From Antedon bifida (lineage: Eukaryota > Echinodermata > Crinoidea > Comatulida > Antedonidae): a stretch of DNA of 64,000 nucleotides. The notes under the pieces are model-generated. The model saw nothing but the letters and a program-made list of their open reading frames with translations. It searched no databases and was not told the origin of the DNA. Position numbers and translations under genes: made by a program. Location of the stretch: contig OY727094.1 in NCBI GenBank assembly GCA_963402885.1, positions 32,738,501 to 32,802,500 of the forward strand, written 5' to 3'. Shown here piece after piece: positions 22,113 to 35,544 of this stretch; positions within the stretch are counted from its first letter, which is position 1; each line of letters begins with the position of its first letter.

Positions 22113-24600
22113 CTAGAATTTAATTCGTCACTTTGACGAATTATAGGTGATCATTTTTATCATTTTAATGAAATTAACATTTTTTAAACATGCACGTACT
22201 TTAACATACGATCGTAAAAAGCTGATGTACGCCATCCTATGACATGATGCATATACACTTATAGTGCTGAGTTGTACCTATTATGTGTCATATACAATAT
22301 ATACAGTATATACTGTATATCTATATACAGTGTAGCATAGGTAAAATTATGGGACCCACCATCATGTTCAAATTTGTTGGTATGATGGAATTATCAAAAT
22401 AAACTCGAAGATGACAATTTCGAAAGATAATGAATTGAGCAAATAAATATAAGGATTGGAAGAGAATTTGATATGTAGAAGCGCAATGCGCGCTCATTGA
22501 AATTTGTATAACTTCGACTAAAGAAATCTAAAAACTACGTTTTAACTTCAACTGGCCATATGATAACATCATAACATCCGATAGGCTTAATTTTTATATG
22601 AATTCATATCTACATTTCAACAGCTTTCATAATAAGTTATAATCTTCAAGGTCACCTTTAATTCTGAAGAGCTATTAGATATTCAAATGTATGGTGTAGC
22701 TAAAATTACACGACCTAGGTTATTCAAGTTTTTACGCGTGATGACGTCATCAAAATACAAATGTTTACAACCCATGAGAAAGATAATCAATTCAGCAAGC
22801 ACATTCTAAAATTTTTGCGAAAATCGGGCTCAAATAACGGAGATGCGCTCTATTGAATGTGATAACCCACAGAAAAAGATAAAAATTACTAATTTTTAAA
22901 TTCAAGTGGCCATTTGATGACGTCATACCATTTTGTACGTCTAATGTGTACATGAATATGTATCTACAACCCAATGGCTTCCCGAATAAGTTAAAAAAAT
23001 TAGGGGTCACCTGCCATTCTGAAGATTTATATTCATTTTAAAAAGGCCTTATTTTTCACAATTTTCAGCACTTTGATGCAATTAATTTGCGCATTTTGTC
23101 ATTTTTAACCTGCTCGTATAGCGTTATTTTAAGTTGGAACTGACTCAAATTTGGTGAATGTACTAAGGCTGGTGAGTAGAATGCGATTTGTATAAAAAAA
23201 TTGCATTTTTTACGCTTTGTAAGTATCGCGCGCGCAAAATATTTTTTTGCGCAGTAATTTTTTGAAACACGCAAATGGCCTAATTCATGCTCTAAATTGA
23301 TCAAAACTTAATTTTGAGCTACAATTTCGAAAGATAATGAATTGAGCAAATAAATATAAGAATTGCAAGAGAATCTGGCATGTAGAAGCGCTGTGCGCGC
23401 TGTTTGAAATTTGTATAACTTTGACGAAAAAGATGAAAAAACTACTTTTTAACTTCATCTGGCCATATGTTAACGTCACAACATCCGATAGGCTTAGTTT
23501 TTATATGAATTCATATCTACATTTCATCAGCTTTCATAATAAATTATAATCATCAAGGTAACCTTCAATTCTGAAGAGCTGTAAGATATTCAAATTTACG
23601 GCAAAGGTGAAATTACACGACCTACGTTATTCAAGTTTTTACGCGTGATGACGTCATCAAAATGAAAACACTGACAACTTATGATAAAGATAAATAATTA
23701 AGCAAGCACACACTGAAATTTGTGCGAAAATCGAGCTCAAATAGCGGAGATGCGCTCTATTGAATGTGATAACCTACACAAAACGGAAAAAAATCCTAAT
23801 TTTTTAATTCAAGTGGCCATTTGATGACGTAATACCATTTTGTACGTCTAATGTGTATATACATTTATATCTACAACTCAATGGCTTCCCGAATAAGTTA
23901 AAAAACTTAGGGGTCATCGTGCATTCTGAAGAATTATTTTCATTTTAAAAATGCCTTATTTTTCATCATTTTCAGCACTTTAATGCAATTAATGTGCGCA
24001 TTTTGTCATTTTTAACATGCTCGTATAGCGTTATTTTAAGTCGGAACGGACTCAAATTTGGTGAATGTACTAAGGATGGTGAGTAGAATGCGATTTCTAC
24101 AAAAAATTCGTATTTTTACGCTTTTTAAGAATTGCGCGCGCAAAAACGCATTTTTGCGCAGTAATTTTTTGAAACACGCAAATAGCCTAATTCATGCTCT
24201 AAATTGATCAAAACTTAATTTTGAGCTTTTTAAATTTTTTACGCGCGATTTCACGCGTATGACCCTACGTGCGCGTGCCTTTTATTGGTTAATATATTTA
24301 CCTTTTACCTGAAGTTTACGTATTGTGAATTTTATTGATATGTGATAAAGAGTTATGGCGATATGATTGATAATGTGATTTAACAAAATGGCGTATAAAT
24401 GACGTCACGGTTGAGTGATCACGCTGAAAAGCTTATTAGGATTAAGTTACAGTATTTGAAAGATATTGTGAAAATTTTGTCATCTTCAACATTCAACTTT
24501 TTGAGATAATTGTTACACAAAATCTGTACAGAGAGAAATAAAGAATAAAGATTTCATACAATAACAATAGGTGATCATTTTATTCTAAATGATCACCTAA
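22113..24600 (-). mobile_element. E15: chimeric family A unit spanning a duplication join
   Basis: Positions 22113-23320 match the start of E22 (offset 11,871) as far as AACTTAATTTTGAGCT. From 23321 (ACAATTTCGAAAG) the sequence matches E6 from 7456. The join falls at unrelated points of the A element and shows no shared bases, giving a unit of 2,488 bp, about 1.6 normal lengths. The right end has the complete A hairpin at 24568-24599 and provides the uninterrupted version of E6's tract. Confidence 0.85.
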
Positions 24601-26142
24601 CTAGAATTTAATTCGTCACTTTGACGAATTATAGGTGATCATTTTTATCATTTTACTGAAATAAATTTTTTTTAAACATGCACGTACGTTAACATACGAT
24701 CGGAAAATGTTGATGTATGCCATCCTATTATATGCTTATAGTGCTGAGTTGTGCCTATATGCCATATACAATATGTACAGTATATACTGTATATCTATAT
24801 ACAGTGTAGCATAGGTGAAATTACGGGACACACATGTTCTAATTTTTTGGCATGATGACGTTATCAAACTAAACTTTAAGATGACAATTTCGAAAGATAA
24901 TTAATTGAGCAAAAAAATATAAGATTTGGAAAAAAATTTGGCACGTAGAAGCGCTGTGCGCGCTCTTTGAATTGTGTATAACTTTGACGAAAAATATGAA
25001 AAAACTACTTTTTCACTTCAACTGGCCATATGTTAACGTCACAACATCCGATAGGCTTAATTTTTATATGAATTAATATCTACATTTCATCAGCTTTCAT
25101 AATAAATTATAATCATCAAGGTAACCTTCAATTCTGAAGAGCTGTAAGATATTCAAATTTACTGCGAAGGTGAAATTACACGGCCTACGTTATTCAAGTT
25201 TTTACGCGTGATGACGTCATTAAAATGAAGATAGTGTCAACTCATGATAAAGATAATTAATTAAGCAAGCACATACTGAAAGTTGTGCGAAATTCGAGCA
25301 CACATAACCAAGATGCGCTCTGTTGAATGTGATAATCTACACAAAAAGATAACAAATCCTAATTTTTAAATTCAAGTGGCCATTTGATGACGTCAAAACA
25401 TTTTGTACGTAAAATGTGTACATGAATTCATATCTACAACTCAATGGCTTCCAGAATAAGTTAAAAAAATCGGGGGTCATCTTGCATTCTGAAGAATTAT
25501 TTTCATTTTAAAAAAGACCTATTTTTCACCATTTTCAGAACTTTTGTAAAATTAATGTGCGCACTTTGTCATTTTTAACGTGCTCGTATAGCGTTATTTT
25601 AAGTCGGAACTGACTCAAATTTGGTGAATGTACTAAGGAAGATGAGTATAATGCAATTTGTACAAAAAATTGGTGTTTTTTACGCTTTCTATGTACGCAC
25701 GCGCAAAAACGTGTTTTTGCGCAGTAATTTTTTAAAACATGCAAATGGCCTAATTCATGCTCTAAATTGATCAAAACATAATTTTGAGCTTTTCAAATTT
25801 TAAACGCGCGATTTCACGCGCATGACCCTACGTGTGTGTGCGTTTTTATTTGCTAATATTTTTACCCATGACCTGAAGGTTACGTGTAGTGAATTTCATT
25901 ATTATGTGATGATTAATTATGGAGATATGATTGATAATGTGATTTCACAAAATGGCGTATAAATGACGTCACGGATGAGTGATCACACTGGAAAGCTTAT
26001 TAGGACCAAGTTAAAGGATTTGAAAGACATTGTGAAATTTTGGTAATCATTGGCATTAAACTTTTTGAGATATTTGTTACACAAAATCTGTACAGAAAGA
26101 AATTGGGAAGTAAAATTGTTTTTGTATAAAAACAATTTTACA
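24601..26142 (-). mobile_element. E16: family A element with alternative hairpin (copy of E9)
   Basis: Duplicate of E9 at offset 12,266, with the GTAAAATTG-type hairpin at 26110-26141. Confidence 0.8.
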
Positions 26143-27710
26143 CTAGAATTTAATTCGTCACTTTGACGAATTATAGGTGATCATTTTTATCATTTTAATG
26201 AAATTAATTTTTTTTTTTACATGCACGTACGTTAACATATGATCAGAAAATGTTGATGTATGCCATCCTATTATACGCTTATAGCGTTGAGTTGAGCCTA
26301 TTATATGCCATATACAATATGTACAGTATATAATGTATATCTATATACAGTGTAGCATAGGTGAAATTAGGGGACACACATCATGTTCTAATTTTTTGGT
26401 ATGATGGAATTATCAAAATAAACTTGAAGATGACAATTTCGAAAGATAATGAATTGAGCAAATAAATATAAGAATTGGAAGAGAATTTGGCACGTAGAAG
26501 CGCTGTGCGCGCTCTTTGAAATTTGTATAACTTTGACGAAAAAGATGAAAAAACTACTTTTAAACTTCAACTGGCCATATGTTAACGTCACAACATCCGA
26601 TAGGCTTGATTTTTATATGAATTCATATCTACATTTCATCAGCTTCCATAATAAATTATAATCATCAAGGTAACCTTCAATTATGAAGAGCTGTAAGATA
26701 TTCAAATTTACGGCGAAGGTAAAATTACACGACCTACGTTATTCAAGTTTTTACGCGTGATGACGTCATAAAAATAAAAATAGTGGGAATTCATGAGAAA
26801 GTCAATTAATTGTGCAATCACATACTAAAATTTGAGCGAAAATCGGGCACAAAATAACAGAGATGCGTTCTATTGAATGTGATAAAATATGACGAAAGAG
26901 AAAAAAAACTTAATTTTAAATTCAAGTGGCCATTTGATGACGTCACAACATTTTGTACGGAAAATGTGTACATGAATTCATATCTACAACTCAATGGCTT
27001 CCAGAATAAGTTAAAAAAATTGGGGGTCATCGTGCATTCTGAAGAATTATTTTCATTTTAAAAATGACTTATTTTTCACCATTTTCAGCACTTTTATGCA
27101 ATTAATGTGCGCATTTTGTCATTTTTAACCTCCTCGTATAGCGTTATTTTAAGTCGGAACGGACTCAAATTTAGTAAATGTACTAAGGATGGTGAGTAGA
27201 ATGCGATTTGTACAAAAAATTCGTATTTTTTACGCTTTTTAAGTACAGCGCGCGCAAAAACGTGTTTTTGCGCAGTAATTTTTTAAAACGTGCAAATGGC
27301 CTAATTCATGCTCTAAATTAATCAAAACTTAATTTCAAGCTTTTTAAATTTTTAACGCGTGATTTCACGCGCATGACCTTGAAACGCGCAAGTTTTTATT
27401 GTCTAATATTTTTACCCTTGACCCGAAGTTTACGTGTAGTGAATTTCATTATTATGTGATGATTAATTATGGAGATATAATTGATAATGTGATTTCACAA
27501 AATGGCGTATAAATGACGTCACGGTTGAGTGATCACGCTGAAAAGCTTATTAGGATTAAGTTACAGTATTTGAAAGATATTGTGAAATTTTTGTGATCAT
27601 TGACATTTAACTTTTTGAGATATTTGTTACACAAAATAGTGTACAGAAAGAAGAATAAAGATTTCATACAATAACAATAGGTGATCATTTTATTCTAAAT
27701 GATCACCTAA
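26143..27710 (-). mobile_element. E17: family A element (copy of E10)
   Basis: Duplicate of E10 at offset 12,266, with the complete A hairpin at 27678-27709 directly abutting E18. Confidence 0.8.
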
Positions 27711-29227
27711 CTAGAATTTAATTCGTCACTTTGACGAATTATAGGTGATCATTTTTATAAATTTATTGACATTAATATTTTTTAAACATGCACGTACGTT
27801 AACATACAATCGGAAAATGTTGATGTATGCCATCCTATTATACGCTTATAGTGCTGAGTTGTGCCTATTATATGCCATATACATTATGTACAGTATATAC
27901 TGTATATCTATATACAGTGTAGCATTGGTGAAATTACGGACACACATCATGTTCTAATTTGTTGGCACTGATGACATTATCAAAATAAACTTGTGAATAA
28001 CAATATCGAAAGATAATGAATTGAGCAATAAAATATAACAATTGGAAGAAAATTTGGCATGTAGAAGCGCGGTGCGCGCTCTTTCAAATTTGTATAACTT
28101 TGACGAAAGAGATAAAAAAACTACTCTTTAACTTCAACGGCCATATGATAACGTCACAACATTCAATAGGCTTAATTTTTATATGAATTCATATCTACAT
28201 TTCACCAGCTCTCACAATAAGTTATAAACATCAAGGTCAACTTTAATTCAGAAGAGCTGTAAGGTATTCAAATATACGTTGTAGGTGAAATTACGTAACC
28301 ACCGTTATTCAAATTTTAAGACATGATGACACCATCAAAATGAAAATATTGGCAACTCATAAGTAACATAATTGGTTGAGGTAGAATATATTAAAAATTA
28401 AAAAAAAATCGATCACAGATAAGCGAGTTGCGCTCTGTTGAATATGGTGGTATATGACAAAAGGGGAAAAAACCCTATTTTAAAAATTCATGTGGCCAAA
28501 TGATGACGTCATACCATTTTGTACGTCTAATGTGTATATGCATTTATATCTACAACTCATTGGCTTCCATAATAAGTTAAAAAAATTGGGGGTCATCTTC
28601 CATTCTGAAGAGTTCTATTCATTTTAAAGAGGCCTTATTTTTTACCATTTTTAGCACTTTTGTACAATTAATGTGCGCATTTTGTCATTTTTAACGTTCT
28701 CGTATAGCACTATTTGAAGTCGAAATGGACTCAAATTTAGTGAATGTACTAAGGAAGATGAGTAGAATGGAATTTGTACAAAAAATTGTTATTTTTTACG
28801 CTTTCTATATACGCACGCACAAAAACGTGTTTTTGCGCAGTAATTTTTTGAAACACGCAAATGGCCTAATTCATGCTCTAAATTGATCAAAACTTAATTT
28901 CGAGCTTTTTAAATTTTTAATGCGCGATTTCATGCGCATAACCCTACGTGTGCGTGCGTTTTTATTTGCTATTATTTTTTCCCTTAACCTGAAGTTTACG
29001 TGTAGTGAATTTCATTAATATGTGATAATTAATTATGGAGATATGATTGATAATGTGATTTTACAAAATGGCGTATAAATGACGTTACGGATGAGTGATC
29101 ACGCTGAAAAGCTTATTAGGATTAAGTTATATCATTTGAAAGATATTCTGAAATTTTGGTAATCATTGACATTAAACTTTTTGAGATATCTGTTACACAA
29201 AATAGTGTACAGAAACAATAAAAAGAA
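27711..29227 (-). mobile_element. E18: family A element (copy of E11), main part, split by E19
   Basis: Duplicate of E11 up to AATAAAAAGAA, where the family C element E19 begins. The rest of the tract and the A hairpin lie at 30852-30909. Confidence 0.87.
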
Positions 29228-30851
29228 CTAGATCTGAAACTCGTCACTTGAGGACGAGTTTGGTTATCCGCCCGCAACAAACGTATCTTGCGCATTCAAG
29301 TACTTTTCAATCATGACTTTTCCAAAAAAGTAGCCTATTCAAAATTAAAACTGCCCTTTCAGTGTAATAACCTAATAAATCCTGTTAATTGATTGTTTTT
29401 CCGTGATGGGATTCGAACCCGGTACCTCTGATACCAAAGCCGGTTGCACTACACATCGAGCCATATGAGCACCTGGTGAAGAAAATCCGAAGAAAGAATC
29501 CTCGTTCATTCGGTATGTCGTGAACCCCCTCGATGCAAGTTGATTATTACATATCGAACTTAAATCATAATTTTTACTATGATGAAATCTTCACAAATTT
29601 TAAACAGTCACATATTATGAAAGTGCATACTTTCAAGTTTTATATATTAACATGTAAAGAAAAAAGATAAACGTTATGTTTATTGTTTTACTCTTTGAAT
29701 ATGTTTATGTTTGTTTGATGATAATTATTTCAAAAATTACATTTAATATGCAAATAATGTTGCCATCAAACACTTTTTAACATTCAAGACTATTATAAAT
29801 TAGACCTATGATTCATACACTGCAAGAAAATAAAATAAAAAATGGGGGTAACCTTGCATTCTGGTGAACTGTTTCATTTTTAAAAGTAGACATATTTTGC
29901 AACATTTTCACAATTTGTTGACGTTTTCGTGCGCAACCTGTTATGTTTAACGTGCTCGTAGAACGCCATTTCAAGTTGAAAAGTGAATAAAATAACGTAA
30001 AATTGTTAACCGAAGATTTAAAAACACAAATCGTGTAAAAGAAATGCTCATACGTGTTCCCTGCGCCGTGCGCGCGTAAAAATGTGCGCACCAGTGGCAA
30101 TTTTTTTAACGCTTAAAATGACCTGAATCGTGCTCTAATTTATTCAGAAATTGATTTGAAGCATTTTAAAATTTCAAACGCCGTTTACGCGCGCACTTTC
30201 TAATGTTACAAATTGCGGTAGCGTTAAAAAAGTTAACTATTGATGTGAAGCAAACGTGGCTGAAAATGACGTTAAAAAATATTCGTTTGTTTCGAAGTTA
30301 TAACCAATTTAAGATTTTCAGAAAATCACGCGTAACTTACGCTACGCGGCTCTGACTTCGTCAAAAAGCTTGGCTGGACAACTTCAGTAAAATGTCTAAA
30401 TGCTGAACAAGTTACAACATATTATGTTTACACGTTGAAGAGAAACAGCGTGCACAAAATAAGAAGAGTAAAATATTTCAAACGCAATTTACGCGAAAAC
30501 TTTCTAGTCTACAAAAATTTGTTAAACATTCCAAAAGTTAGCCATTGATGTGAAGAAAACGTGGCTGAAAATTTCGTTAAAAAATATTTATTGGTTTCGA
30601 AGTTATGACCGATTTAAGATTTTCAGAAAATCGCGCGTGACTTACGCTACGCGGATCTGACAGCGTCCAAAAGCTTGGCTGAACATCTTCAGTTAAATGT
30701 CTAAATGTTGACCAAGTTACAACATGTTATGTTAACACGTTGAAGAGAAAACGCGTGCACAAAATCTGAGAAAGAAAGAAGAATAATAAAAAAAAAAAAA
30801 AAAAGTAACACTACAATTCCAAGGGCTTATCCGCTTGAGGCGGATAACCAA
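29228..30851 (-). mobile_element. E19: family C element, recent insertion
   Basis: The left end is CTAGATCTGAAACTCG, with the arm GGTTATCCGC. The terminal hairpin at 30824-30849 is followed by AA. Its right half carries an internal tandem duplication with a period of 304 bp (ATTTCAAACG at 30171 and again at 30475), shared with E35. It lies in E18's A-rich tract. The corresponding place in E11 (about 16961/16962) is uninterrupted. Confidence 0.87.
29401..29472 (-). other. tRNA-like segment in E19, perfect box B
   Basis: The same 73-nt tRNA-like module as in E4 (72 nt here, one C fewer). On the minus strand it contains GGGTTCGAATCCC, a perfect match to the pol III box B consensus GGTTCGANNCC, about 44 nt beyond the box A-like TGGCTCGATGTG. 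Confidence 0.6.
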
Positions 30852-30909
30852 AAATAAAGATTTGATACAATAACAATAGGTGATCATTTTATTCTAAATG
30901 ATCACCTAA
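30852..30909 (-). mobile_element. Stranded terminal end of E18
   Basis: AAATAAAGATTTGATAC, TACAATAACAA and the A hairpin at 30877-30908. Its position follows exactly from E11 when E19 is removed. Confidence 0.87.
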
Positions 30910-32468
30910 CTAGAATTTAATTCGTCACTTTGACGAATTATAGGTGATCATTTTTATCATTTTACTGAAATTAATTTTTTTAAACATGCACGTACGTTAA
31001 CATACGATCGGAAAATGTTGATGTATGCCATCCTATTATATGCTTATAGTGCTGAGTTGTGCCTATATGCCATATACAATATGTACACTATATACAGTGT
31101 AGCATAGGTGAAATTACGGGACACACATGTTCTAATTTTTTGGCATGATGACGTTATCAAACTAAACTTTAAGATGACAATTTCGAAAGATAATTAATTG
31201 AGCAAAAAAATATAAGATTTTGAAAAAAATTTGGCACGTAGAAGCGCTGTGCGCGCTCTTTGAATTGTGTATAACTTTGACGAAAAATTTGAAAAAACTA
31301 CTTTTTCAATTCAACTGGCCATATGTTAACGTCACAACATCCGATAGGCTTAATTTTTATATGAATTAATATCTACATTTCATCAGCTTTCATAATAAAT
31401 TATAATCATCAAGGTAACCTTCAATTCTGAAGAGCTGTAAGATATTCAAATTTACTGCGAAGGTGAAATTACACGGCCTACGTTATTCAAGTTTTTACGC
31501 GTGATGACGTCATTAAAATGAAGATAGTGTCAACTCATGATAAAGATAATTAATTAAGCAAGCACATACTGAAAGTTGTGCGAAATTCGAGCACACATAA
31601 CCAAGATGCGCTCTGTTGAATGTGATAATCTACACAAAAAGATAACAAATCCTAATTTTTAAATTCAAGTGGCCATTTGATGACGTCAAAACATTTTGTA
31701 CGTAAAGTGTGTACATGAATTCATATCTACAACTCAATGGCTTCCAGAATAAGTAAAAAAAATCGGGGGTCATCTTGCATTCTGAAGAATTATTTTCATT
31801 TTAAAAAAGACCTATTTTTCACCATTTTCAGAACTTTTGTAAAATTAATATGCGCATTTTGTCATTTTTAACGTGCTCGTATAGCGTTATTTTAAGTCGG
31901 AACTGACTCAAATTTGGTGAATGTACTAAGGATGGTGAGTAGAATGAGATTTGTAAAAAAAATTCATATTTTTTACGCTTTTTAAGTATCGCGCGCGCAA
32001 AAACGCATTTGTGCGCAGTAATTTTTTGAAACACGCAAATGGCCTAATTCATGCTCTAAATTGATCAAAACTTAATTTTGAGCGTTTTAAATTTTTAACG
32101 CGCGATATCACGCGCATGAACCTACGTGCGCGTGCGTTTTTATTTGCTAATATTTTTACCCTTGACCTGAAGTTTACGTGTAGTGAATTTCATTAATATG
32201 TGATAATGAATTATGGAGATATGATTGATAATGTGATTTCGCAAAATGGCGTATAAATGTCGTCACGGATGAGTGATCATGCTGGAAAGCTTATTAGGAT
32301 TAAGTTATATTATTTGAAAGATATTCTGAAATTTTGGTAATCATTGACATTAAACTTTTTGAGATAATTGTTACACAAAATAGTGTACAGAAACAATAAA
32401 AAGAAAAAAAATAAAGATTTCATACAATAACAATAGGTGATCATTTAGCATTCTAAATGATCACCTAA
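30910..32468 (-). mobile_element. E20: family A element (copy of E12)
   Basis: Duplicate of E12 at offset 13,890, with the 14-bp hairpin at 32434-32467. Confidence 0.8.
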
Positions 32469-33983
32469 CTAGAATTTAATTCGTCACTTTGACGAATTAT
32501 AGGTGATCATTTTTATCATTTTACTGAAATTAATATTTTTTAAACATGCACGTACGTTAACATACGATCGGAAAATGTTGATGTATGCCATCCTATTATA
32601 TGCTTATAGTGCTGAGTTGTGCCTATATGCCATATACAATATGTACAGTATATACTGTATATCTATATACAGTGTAGCATAGGTGAAATTACGGGACACA
32701 CATGTTCTAATTTTTTGCCATGATGACGTTATCAAACTAAACTTTAAGATGACAATTTCGAAAGATAATTAATTGAGCACAAAAATATAAGATTTGGAAA
32801 AAAATTTGGCACGTAGAAGCGCTGTGCGCGCTCTTTGAATTGTGTATAACTTTGACGAAAAATATGAAAAAACTACTTTTTCACTTCAACTGGCCATATG
32901 TTAACGTCACAACATCCGATAGGCTTAATTTTTATATGAATTAATATCTACATTTCATCAGCTTTCATAATAAATTATAATCATCAAGGTAACCTTCAAT
33001 TCTGAAGAGCTGTAAGATATTCAAATTTACTGCGAAGGTGAAATTACACAGCCTACGTTATTCAAGTTTTTACGCGTGATGACGTCATTAAAATGAAGAT
33101 AGTGTCAACTCATGATAAAGATAATTAATTAAGCAAGCACATACTGAAAGTTGTGCGAAATTCGAGCACACATAACCAAGATGCGCTCTGTTGAATGTGA
33201 TAATCTACACAAAAAGATAACAAATCCTAATTTTTAAATTCAAGTGGCCATTTGATGACGTCAAAACATTTTGTACGTAAAATGTGTACATGAATTCATA
33301 TCTACAACTCAATGGCTTCCAGAATAAGTTAAAAAAATCGGGGGTCATCTTGCATTCTGAAGAATTATTTTCATTTTAAAAAAGACCTATTTTTCACCAT
33401 TTTCAGAACTTTTGTAAAATTAATGTGCGCATTTTGTCATTTTTAACGTGCTCGTATAGCGTTATTTTAAGTCGGAACTGACTCAAATTTGGTGAATGTA
33501 CTAAGGATGGTGAGTAGAATGAGATTTGTAAAAAAAATTCATATTTTTTACGCTTTTTAAGTATCGCGCGCGCAAAAACGCATTTTTGCGCAGTAATTTT
33601 TTGAAACACGCAAATGGCCTAATTCATGCTCTAAATTGATCAAAACTTAATTTTGAGCGTTTTAAATTTTTAACGCGCGATATCACGCGCATGAACCTAC
33701 GTGCGCGTGCGTTTTTATTTGCTAATATTTTTACCCTTGATCTGAAGTTTACGTGTAATGAATTTCATTAATATGTGATAATGAATTATGGAGATATGAT
33801 TGATAATGTGATTTCACAAAATGGCGTATAAATGACGTCACGGATGAGTGATCACACTGGAAAGCTTATTAGGATTAAGTTATATTATTTGAAAGATATT
33901 CTAAAATTTTGGTAATCATTGACATTAAACTTTTTGAGATAATTGTTACACAAAATAGTGTACAGAAACAATAAAAAGAAAAA
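32469..33983 (-). mobile_element. E21: family A element without hairpin (copy of E13)
   Basis: Duplicate of E13. It ends AATAAAAAGAAAAA and joins directly to CTAGAATTT of E22. This is the unfilled version of the E14 site. Confidence 0.8.
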
Positions 33984-35544
33984 CTAGAATTTAATTCGTC
34001 ACTTTGACGAATTATAGGTGATCATTTTTATCATTTTAATGAAATTAACATTTTTTAAACATGCACGTACTTTAACATACGATCGTAAAAAGCTGATGTA
34101 CGCCATCCTATGACATGATGCATATACACTTATAGTGCTGAGTTGTACCTATTATGTGTCATATACAATATATACAGTATATACTGTATATCTATATACA
34201 GTGTAGCATAGGTAAAATTATGGGACCCACCATCATGTTCAAATTTGTTGGTATGATGGAATTATCAAAATAAACTCGAAGATGACAATTTCGAAAGATA
34301 ATGAATTGAGCAAATAAATATAAGGATTGGAAGAGAATTTGATATGTAGAAGCGCAATGCGCGCTCATTGAAATTTGTATAACTTCGACTAAAGAAATCT
34401 AAAAACTACGTTTTAACTTCAACTGGCCATATGATAACATCATAACATCCGATAGGCTTAATTTTTATATGAATTCATATCTACATTTCAACAGCTTTCA
34501 TAATAAGTTATAATCTTCAAGGTCACCTTTAATTCTGAAGAGCTATTAGATATTCAAATGTATGGTGTAGCTAAAATTACACGACCTAGGTTATTCAAGT
34601 TTTTACGCGTGATGACGTCATCAAAATACAAATGTTTACAACCCATGAGAAAGATAATCAATTCAGCAAGCACATTCTAAAATTTTTGCGAAAATCGGGC
34701 TCAAATAACGGAGATGCGCTCTATTGAATGTGATAACCCACAGAAAAAGATAAAAATTACTAATTTTTAAATTCAAGTGGCCATTTGATGACGTCATACC
34801 ATTTTGTACGTCTAATGTGTACATGAATATGTATCTACAACCCAATGGCTTCCCGAATAAGTTAAAAAAATTAGGGGTCACCTGCCATTCTGAAGATTTA
34901 TATTCATTTTAAAAAGGCCTTATTTTTCACAATTTTCAGCACTTTGATGCAATTAATTTGCGCATTTTGTCATTTTTAACCTGCTCGTATAGCGTTATTT
35001 TAAGTTGGAACTGACTCAAATTTGGTGAATGTACTAAGGCTGGTGAGTAGAATGCGATTTGTATAAAAAAATTGCATTTTTTACGCTTTGTAAGTATCGC
35101 GCGCGCAAAATATTTTTTTGCGCAGTAATTTTTTGAAACACGCAAATGGCCTAATTCATGCTCTAAATTGATCAAAACTTAATTTTGAGCTTTTTAAATT
35201 TTTAACGCGCGATTTCACGTGCATGACCCTACGTGTGCGCGCGTTTTTATTTGTTAATATTTTTACCCTTGACCTAAAGTTTATGTGTAGTGAATTTCAT
35301 TAATATGTGATAATGAATTATGGAGATATGATTGATAATGTGATTTCACAAAATGGCGTCTAAATGACGTCACGGATGAGTGATCACGCTGAAAAGCTTA
35401 TTAGGACTAAGTTAAAGTATTTGAAAGACATTCAGACATTTTGGTAATCATTGACATTAAACTTTTTGAGATATTTGTTACACAAAATCTGTACAGAAAG
35501 AAATTGCGAAGAAACATTTTTTGTTTTACAAAAACAATTTCTCA
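33984..35544 (-). mobile_element. E22: family A element with degraded alternative hairpin
   Basis: Its first 1,208 bp are the source type of E15. The terminal structure at about 35511-35541 is an imperfect relative of the GTAAAATTG-type hairpin, keeping TTTTTGT/ACAAAAA and GAAA/TTTC pairing. A related A subtype, E23, follows directly. Confidence 0.75.

Larger units (their letters stand above)
7456..23320 (+). repeat. Tandem duplication, copy 1 (interrupted by E7, E8 and E14)
   Basis: The matching segments are 7456-8680, 12280-20089 and 22109-23320, together 10,247 bp. They correspond in order to copy 2, with E7/E8 and E14 as extra material. No base changes were noticed in the stretches I compared by eye, so the duplication looks recent. 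Confidence 0.8.
23321..35191 (+). repeat. Tandem duplication, copy 2 (interrupted by E19)
   Basis: The matching segments are 23321-29227 and 30852-35191, together 10,247 bp, the same net length as copy 1. The offsets change only at the inserted elements: 15,865 against E6; 12,266 from 24546; 13,890 after E19; 11,871 after the position of E14. Confidence 0.8.
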
